DNA from: Acidimicrobiales bacterium | Lineage (GTDB): Bacteria > Actinomycetota > Acidimicrobiia > Acidimicrobiales > Poriferisodalaceae | Direction of reading: 5' to 3' | Assembly (NCBI GenBank): GCA_009843525.1 | Contig: VYDH01000020.1 | Span: forward strand, 1-64,000 | DNA length: 64,000 bases | In this document: piece by piece, positions 59,573 through 64,000 of the stretch | How the letters are laid out: every line of letters begins with the position of its first letter | Numbering within the stretch: position 1 is the stretch's first letter | Notes under the pieces: model-generated | What the model was told of the DNA's origin: nothing | The model's database searches: none | What the model saw: only the letters and a program-made list of their open reading frames with translations | Position numbers and translations under genes: made by a program

Positions 59573-59827
59573 ATGAGCGACGAGACGGGTTCCGTGCCGC
59601 CGGACACCACGGCGCAGCAGTGGCTGGCGGGGTTTGCCGAGGTGATCGGTGCTCCTGCTCCGGGCGAGGACATCACCGAGGCGCTGCTGAACCTGGCAGG
59701 CGCGGCAGCCCACGATTCAGAGCGGATAGCGGCACCGATCGCCTGCTGGATGGCCGGCGTCGCCGGCGTGGACCCGGCGGAGGCCCTCGAACGTGCTCGG
59801 CGGTACGTCGAGAGCCGGGCCGGCTAA
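59573..59827 (+). CDS. Small DUF6457-like protein
   Basis: An 84-residue helical protein: QQWLAGFAEVIGAPAPGEDITEALLNLAGAAAHDSERIAAP-type helices, then IACWMAGVAGVDPAEALERARRYV. This is the DUF6457 pattern, an actinobacterial domain that also occurs fused to the molybdenum cofactor guanylyltransferase MobA. A role linked to molybdenum cofactor would suit the several molybdoenzymes in the window, but that is inference. The ATG at 59573 follows TACGCT by 6 nt; a GTG two codons earlier is the alternative. Confidence 0.7.
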   Translation: MSDETGSVPPDTTAQQWLAGFAEVIGAPAPGEDITEALLNLAGAAAHDSERIAAPIACWMAGVAGVDPAEALERARRYVESRAG

Positions 59828-59880
59828 GGGGCTTCCGCAGTTTCTGCAGCGGCCGACCTTGGCCCGCAGGACGCCCGTCG

Positions 59881-59886
59881 TAGGCT
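59881..59886 (+). promoter_or_regulatory. Candidate -10 box for leaderless metY
   Basis: TAGGCT, 7 nt before the ATG at 59894. Confidence 0.5.
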
Positions 59887-59893
59887 GCAGTAG

Positions 59894-61183
59894 ATGAGCG
59901 ATCACCAGTTCGGGTTCCGCACTCGTGCGCTGCACGCAGGCGGTCGGCCCGACCCGACAACCGGGGCCCGCGCAGTCCCGGTCTATCAATCAACGAGCTT
60001 CGTCTTCGAGGACGCGGCGGACGCTGCCGACCTCTTCGCCCTGCAGAAGTACGGAACCATCTACACCCGCATCTCCAACCCCACCGTCAACGCCTTCGAA
60101 GAGCGGGTAGCGAGCCTGGAAGGGGCCATCGGCGCGGTTGCGGCTGCCTCAGGCATGGCGGCGGAGTTTCTCACTGCGGCTGCGCTGTGCGAAGCCGGCG
60201 ACAACCTGGTCACCTCCTCGGCGCTGTACGGCGGCACCCACACCATGTTCGACGTGACGCTCGGCCGTTTCGGCGTCGAGGCCCGCTTCGTCGACGGCGA
60301 CAGCGTCGATGCCTATGCCGCTGCGATCGATGACCGCACCAAGTTCTGCTACACCGAGATCGTCGGCAATCCTTCAGGGTCCATCCCCGATCTGGCCGGC
60401 ATCGCCGAGGTGGCGCACGCCCACGGCCTGCCCCTCGTGGTCGATTCGACATTCGCCACGCCGTACCTGTGCCGGCCCATCGAACACGGCGCGGACATCG
60501 TGATCCACTCGGCAACGAAGTTCATCGGCGGCCACGGAAACTCCATCGGCGGGGTGGTGAGCGAGTCGGGCCGCTTCGACTGGGGAAGCGGGCGATTCCC
60601 GAACATGACCGATCCGGTGGCCAGTTACAACGACCTGCGGTTCTGGGAGAACTTCGGCGAGTACGCCTTCTGCACCAAGCTCCGGGTGGAGCAGCTCCGT
60701 GACATCGGTGCCGCGATGTCGCCGATGAACGCGTTCCTGCTGCTGCAAGGGCTCGAGACGCTGCCCCAACGCATGGATGAGCATGTGGCCAACGCACAGG
60801 CGGTCGCGGAGCACCTCGAGGCCCATCGCGGGGTGAGCTGGATCAGCTATGCCGGTCTCGAGTCCTCGCCCTACCGGGATCTTGCCCGCCAGTACATGCC
60901 TCAAGGGCCTGGTGCCATTTTCACCTTCGGCGTGAAAGGCGGCCGTCAGGCGGGTTCGGATTTCATCGAGGCACTGCAGATGATCAGCCACTTGGCCAAC
61001 GTGGGCGATGCACGCACGCTGGTCATCCACCCGGCTTCCACGACCCACCAGCAGCTCTCCGACGAGGCGCTCGAAGCGGGGGGAGTCAGCGCCGACATGA
61101 TCCGGTTGTCGATCGGCCTCGAAGACCTCGACGACATTGTCTGGGACCTAGACCAAGCCCTCGCGAAGGCGGTGCCCGCATGA
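59894..61183 (+). CDS. metY: O-acetylhomoserine sulfhydrylase (MetY)
   Basis: A 429-residue PLP enzyme of the Cys/Met metabolism family. FRTRALHAGGRPDPTTGARAVPVYQSTSF, YTRISNPTVNAFEERVASLEG and IHSATKFIGGHGNSIGG with PLP-binding Lys209 match O-acetylhomoserine (thiol)-lyase. It joins O-acetylhomoserine with sulfide to homocysteine, or with methanethiol directly to methionine. Leaderless start suggested by TAGGCT 7 nt upstream. Its stop overlaps the CoA-binding protein gene by 4 nt, a pairing common in actinobacteria. Confidence 0.9.
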   Translation: MSDHQFGFRTRALHAGGRPDPTTGARAVPVYQSTSFVFEDAADAADLFALQKYGTIYTRISNPTVNAFEERVASLEGAIGAVAAASGMAAEFLTAAALCEAGDNLVTSSALYGGTHTMFDVTLGRFGVEARFVDGDSVDAYAAAIDDRTKFCYTEIVGNPSGSIPDLAGIAEVAHAHGLPLVVDSTFATPYLCRPIEHGADIVIHSATKFIGGHGNSIGGVVSESGRFDWGSGRFPNMTDPVASYNDLRFWENFGEYAFCTKLRVEQLRDIGAAMSPMNAFLLLQGLETLPQRMDEHVANAQAVAEHLEAHRGVSWISYAGLESSPYRDLARQYMPQGPGAIFTFGVKGGRQAGSDFIEALQMISHLANVGDARTLVIHPASTTHQQLSDEALEAGGVSADMIRLSIGLEDLDDIVWDLDQALAKAVPA

Positions 61184-61689
61184 CGATCACGCATGAACCG
61201 GTGGACGGTTGGACGGAACCCAGTGCCGCCGAGCGACTGGATCTCATCCAGCGCACGGAGACCGTGGCGATGGTCGGCGTCTCCGCCAATCCGGCCCGAC
61301 CGTCGAACTTTGTGGCGACCTACCTGCTGAGCTCGAGCACAGACTTCGACGTGTACTTCGTGAACCCTGTGGCCGAGGAGATTCTGGGCCAGCCGTGCTA
61401 CCCGAGTCTCGCCGATCTGCCGGTCGTGCCCGATCTCGTGGACGTGTTCCGGCGACCGGACGACCTGCCCCGCGTGGCAGCCGAGACCATCGACATCGGG
61501 GCGCAGGCATTCTGGGTGCAGCTAGGACTGTGGAGCCCCGAGGCCGCCAAGCTCGCCCACGACGCGGGCCTTGATGTGGTAATGGACCGCTGCCTGAAGA
61601 TCGAGCACGCCAGGTTCCATGGCGGCCTACACCTGGCCGGGTTCGACACAGGCGTCGTGGACTCGCGCCGCAGCGTGGGCAGTCGCTAG
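61180..61689 (+). CDS. CoA-binding domain protein
   Basis: A 169-residue Rossmann-fold protein of the YccU/CoA-binding type. TVAMVGVSANPARPSNFVATYL is the nucleotide-binding loop, VYFVNPVAEEILGQPCYPSLADLP the second strand region, VDVFRRPDDLPRVAAETI the third, and a conserved FWVQLGLWSPEAAKLAHDAGLDVVMDRCLKIEH-type C-terminus carries the conserved Cys. Function is not established; in actinobacteria it accompanies metY, as here, where it overlaps by 4 nt. Confidence 0.85.
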   Translation: MTITHEPVDGWTEPSAAERLDLIQRTETVAMVGVSANPARPSNFVATYLLSSSTDFDVYFVNPVAEEILGQPCYPSLADLPVVPDLVDVFRRPDDLPRVAAETIDIGAQAFWVQLGLWSPEAAKLAHDAGLDVVMDRCLKIEHARFHGGLHLAGFDTGVVDSRRSVGSR

Positions 61690-61709
61690 CCGGCGACAGG
61701 CCGGTACCG

Positions 61710-63896
61710 ATGCGAGCCTTCGAGCGGGGAATCGGCCGGCGGCGGCGATGCGGGCTCGGCCTGCTCGTGGCACTGCTGCTGGCGACTGCCTGCTCTTCGC
61801 CCGAGGTGAGCGAGCCGGCGTCCGCGACGAGTGAGGCGGCAGTGGCCGACGCTGATCCTGCGCAGGCGGCCGCGGCCACCCCCGACGACGGCCAGGCCGC
61901 GACAACCGATGGAGCTGCAGACAGCGCGGGCACTGCCGCCGATCCGGTCGAGCTGACCTTCGAGGGCGGCCCGGCGGCCCCAGAGTTCCCTGCCGGCTAC
62001 GACTGGTTCAACGTCAGCCGGCCCTTGTCGATGAGCGGCGATCTGCGCGGCAAGATCGTGCTGCTCGACTTCTGGACCCAAGGCTGCATCAACTGCATCC
62101 ACATCATCCCGGATCTTCACCGGCTGGAGCAGGAGTATCCCGACGAGGTGGTGGTGATCGCGGTGCACTGGGCCAAGTTCCCCAGTGAGCGCGAGTCCGA
62201 AGCGGTGCGAGAGGCATCGATCCGGTACGGCCGCCAACACCCGATCGTGAACGACGATCAAGAACTGCTGAGCCGGGCCTACGGCATCAACGCCTGGCCG
62301 ACCGTTGTCGCCATCGACCCATTGGGCCGGGTGTTGGGTCCCATCGCAGGCGAGGGCGTATACGAACGGCTGGCACCAGCGATCGGCGTCATGGCTGATG
62401 AGTACGGCCACAACGGCCTCATCGATCCAACGCCGCTCGGTGAGCTCCTTGAGATCGAGCCGGCGCTGCCGACCGTGCTGAGCTTTCCCGGCAAGGTGCT
62501 GGCCGACGAGGCAGGTGACCGGCTCTTCATCGCTGATACCGGCCGTCACCGGGTGCTCGTGGCCACTCTCGAGGGCGAGCTGGTTGACGTGATCGGCACC
62601 GGAGCGGAAGGTTGGACCGACGGCGGGTTCGCCGAGGCGTCGTTCCGGCGCCCGCAGGGCATGGCCCTGGCGCGTGACGGCAACACCCTGTACATCGCCG
62701 ACCGCGAGAACCACCTCATTCGAGCTGCTGATCTGCGCGCCCGCGAGGTGACCACCATCGCCGGAACCGGCGAACCGGTCACGGTGTTCCATCGCGGACC
62801 GGCTGCACAGACCGCCATCGCCTCGCCGTGGGACCTGCATCTCGAAGGCGAAGTGCTGTACATCGCGGGAGCCGGCCGCCATCAGCTCTGGCTGATGAAC
62901 ACCGAGAGCGGAGTGCTCGACTTCTTCGCCGGAACCGGCGCCGAGGGCCTCGATGACGGCCACCGCCTCGACGCCACGCTTTCGCAGCCTTCCGGGCTTG
63001 CGGCCGGGTACGGCGTGCTCTACTTCACCGATCCCGAGGCCAGCGCCGTGCGGCAGGTCTCGCTCGGCCTCGACGGCCGGCTCGACACGCTGGTGGGCAA
63101 GCACCTGTTCGTGTGGGGCGACGAAGTGGGCAGCTTCGACGACACGCTGTTGCAGCACGCCGTGGGCATCGAGTTCGTCCCTGGCTCGCAGGGCACCGGG
63201 CTGTTGTACGTAGCAGACACGTATAACCACCGGATCAAGGTGCTCGACCTCGACACGAAGACGTCATCGGTGCTGGTGGGCGGCGGCACGCCCGGACTGC
63301 AGGACGGCTTCGGAACTGACGCCCTGCTGGCCGAGCCGAGCGGTCTCAGTGCCACGACCGGCACGCTGTATGTGGCCGATACGAACAATCACCGCATCCG
63401 CACGTTGGATCTCGCCACCGGTGAGCTGACCACGCTGGCGCTGTCGAATCTCGAGATCGCCACGGTGACGATGGCCGGCGTGATCGACGACAATGTCGTG
63501 CTCCTGCCCCAGCGAGTTGCCCCCGGCAGTGTCGAGATCGTCCTGGACCTCAAGGTGCCTGAGGGGTACAAGTTCAACACCGACGGGCTGTTCGAATTCG
63601 AGTGGTCTGCCGAGGGCGATTTGCTGAGTCCGCGCGACGCGGCCCGCTACGAGGCCCGGGGTCCGGAAATGCCGGTACGGCTGACTGGCACCGTGGGCGC
63701 CGACAGCGGCACAGCGGTTCTGACGGCCACTGCAGTGGTGTTCTACTGCCCGGCGGTCGACGAGACCTTCTGCCTGATCCGCGACGTGAACTTCATCGCG
63801 CCCATCGAGATCGACCCCGCCGGTGGGAGCAGCATCCGGCTCACGCACCAACTGCTGGCTGCTGAGGAGCTGGAACAACGCCTGGGAACGGGTTGA
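61710..63896 (+). CDS. Thioredoxin-like/NHL-repeat lipoprotein (NHLRC2-like)
   Basis: A 728-residue exported protein. Residues 1-28 form a lipoprotein signal (RRRR, hydrophobic core, LLATAC with Cys28). A low-complexity Ala/Asp/Thr linker runs to about 80. A thioredoxin-like domain (about 90-235) has FWTQGCINCIHIIPDL with a C-x-x-C at 126-129. An NHL beta-propeller (about 250-585) shows repeats such as LFIADTGRHRVLV, LYIADRENHLIRA, LYVADTYNHRIKV and LYVADTNNHRIRT. A C-terminal beta domain (about 600-728) follows. This Trx-NHL order is that of NHLRC2. Located on the outer side of the membrane, it may act in redox folding or as a scaffold. Confidence 0.85.
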   Translation: MRAFERGIGRRRRCGLGLLVALLLATACSSPEVSEPASATSEAAVADADPAQAAAATPDDGQAATTDGAADSAGTAADPVELTFEGGPAAPEFPAGYDWFNVSRPLSMSGDLRGKIVLLDFWTQGCINCIHIIPDLHRLEQEYPDEVVVIAVHWAKFPSERESEAVREASIRYGRQHPIVNDDQELLSRAYGINAWPTVVAIDPLGRVLGPIAGEGVYERLAPAIGVMADEYGHNGLIDPTPLGELLEIEPALPTVLSFPGKVLADEAGDRLFIADTGRHRVLVATLEGELVDVIGTGAEGWTDGGFAEASFRRPQGMALARDGNTLYIADRENHLIRAADLRAREVTTIAGTGEPVTVFHRGPAAQTAIASPWDLHLEGEVLYIAGAGRHQLWLMNTESGVLDFFAGTGAEGLDDGHRLDATLSQPSGLAAGYGVLYFTDPEASAVRQVSLGLDGRLDTLVGKHLFVWGDEVGSFDDTLLQHAVGIEFVPGSQGTGLLYVADTYNHRIKVLDLDTKTSSVLVGGGTPGLQDGFGTDALLAEPSGLSATTGTLYVADTNNHRIRTLDLATGELTTLALSNLEIATVTMAGVIDDNVVLLPQRVAPGSVEIVLDLKVPEGYKFNTDGLFEFEWSAEGDLLSPRDAARYEARGPEMPVRLTGTVGADSGTAVLTATAVVFYCPAVDETFCLIRDVNFIAPIEIDPAGGSSIRLTHQLLAAEELEQRLGTG

Positions 63897-63917
63897 CGCC
63901 CGACTTCGGCTGCTCGC

Positions 63918-64000
63918 ATGAGCCGCCGCCGAGCGCGCCGCTCCGGTATGGGCGATCACGAATCAAGCGCATTGTCTCGGCCGCGATGGCGTTGCTGGCT
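63918..64000 (+). CDS. Possible partial gene running off the window end
   Basis: An ATG 21 bases after the NHL gene opens a frame to the window edge, with an Arg-rich start (MSRRRARR). Another frame over the same bases reads IKRIVSAAMALLA, which looks like the start of a signal peptide but has no good start codon. The piece is too short to decide. Confidence 0.2.
   Translation, partial: MSRRRARRSGMGDHESSALSRPRWRCW

Noticed and set aside
61180-61183. Selenocysteine or read-through at the TGA between metY and the CoA-binding gene
   Set aside because: The ATGA overlap is the ordinary coupled stop/start seen throughout this window.
61686-63230. A 514-codon minus-strand frame
   Set aside because: It is antisense to the thioredoxin-NHL lipoprotein, whose repeats and lipobox are clear.
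1-64000. CRISPR arrays, rRNA and tRNA genes
   Set aside because: No regularly spaced repeats were found and no cloverleaf-like or rRNA-like segment was recognised by eye; a covariance-model scan would settle tRNAs.

Overview
The window is high-GC DNA with short intergenic gaps, many overlapping stop/start pairs and very few regulators. An actinobacterial-type IS110 fragment, an actinophage-type portal fragment, a DUF6457 protein, possible F420-type luciferase-like enzymes and TANNNT boxes 6 to 8 nt in front of start codons all point to Actinomycetota. The catabolic gene content (luciferase-like monooxygenases, Rieske oxygenases, class III CoA transferases, SDRs, amidohydrolases) suggests a marine or host-associated heterotroph such as an Acidimicrobiia member. 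That placement is inference; no rRNA or tRNA gene was seen.

Layout. 1-1829: a wreck of mobile DNA, with nested inverted repeats, a frameshifted phage portal fragment and a truncated IS110 transposase. 1830-2768: one luciferase-like oxidoreductase. 2866-4956: three orphan genes of clearly lower GC, two of them exported. 5013-8118: an N-terminally short SsnA-like aminohydrolase, a diaminopropionate ammonia-lyase-like PLP enzyme and an enoyl-CoA hydratase. 8135-10879 (minus): Rieske dioxygenase beta and alpha subunits and a phytanoyl-CoA dioxygenase-like enzyme. 11015-15378: nitroreductase, acyl-CoA dehydrogenase, SDR and SsuD-like monooxygenase. 15618-22307 (plus): cytochrome P450, luciferase-like enzyme, YtcJ-like amidohydrolase, SDR, an ERG4/ERG24-type sterol reductase and a CobW-type GTPase, the last four overlapping.

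22304-32525 is one long minus-strand catabolic block: luciferase-like monooxygenase, Rieske oxygenase, cupin, SDR, ThDP enzyme, a fused FAD/2Fe-2S subunit and a molybdopterin subunit of the xanthine dehydrogenase family, and a two-domain extradiol-type dioxygenase. This set is what one expects for hydroxylation and ring opening of an aromatic or N-heteroaromatic compound; the substrate cannot be read from sequence. 32661-45732 holds a lipoprotein, an acyl-CoA carboxyltransferase, another luciferase-like enzyme, an orphan ABC ATPase, two NTF2-fold proteins (one with the full limonene-epoxide-hydrolase residue set), an aminotransferase, a D-aminoacylase-like amidohydrolase, an SDR, a pair of CaiB-type CoA transferases and a MOSC protein.

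45813-63896 is the most interesting part. It carries a protein matching DddP (DMSP lyase) in length and in every metal and catalytic residue, a biotin-dependent acyl-CoA carboxylase pair, an HsaA-like flavoprotein, a tandem-CaiB fusion built like the DMSP CoA-transferase DddD, a luciferase-like monooxygenase overlapping a DMSO/biotin-sulfoxide-reductase-type molybdoenzyme, and MetY with a CoA-binding partner. Together they could form an organosulfur (DMSP, DMS/DMSO, methionine) module; DddP is well supported and the rest of the route is inference. An AlkB-like repair enzyme, a DUF2461 protein and a thioredoxin-NHL lipoprotein complete the region. Many genes appear to be transcribed leaderless, and this helped choose several starts.
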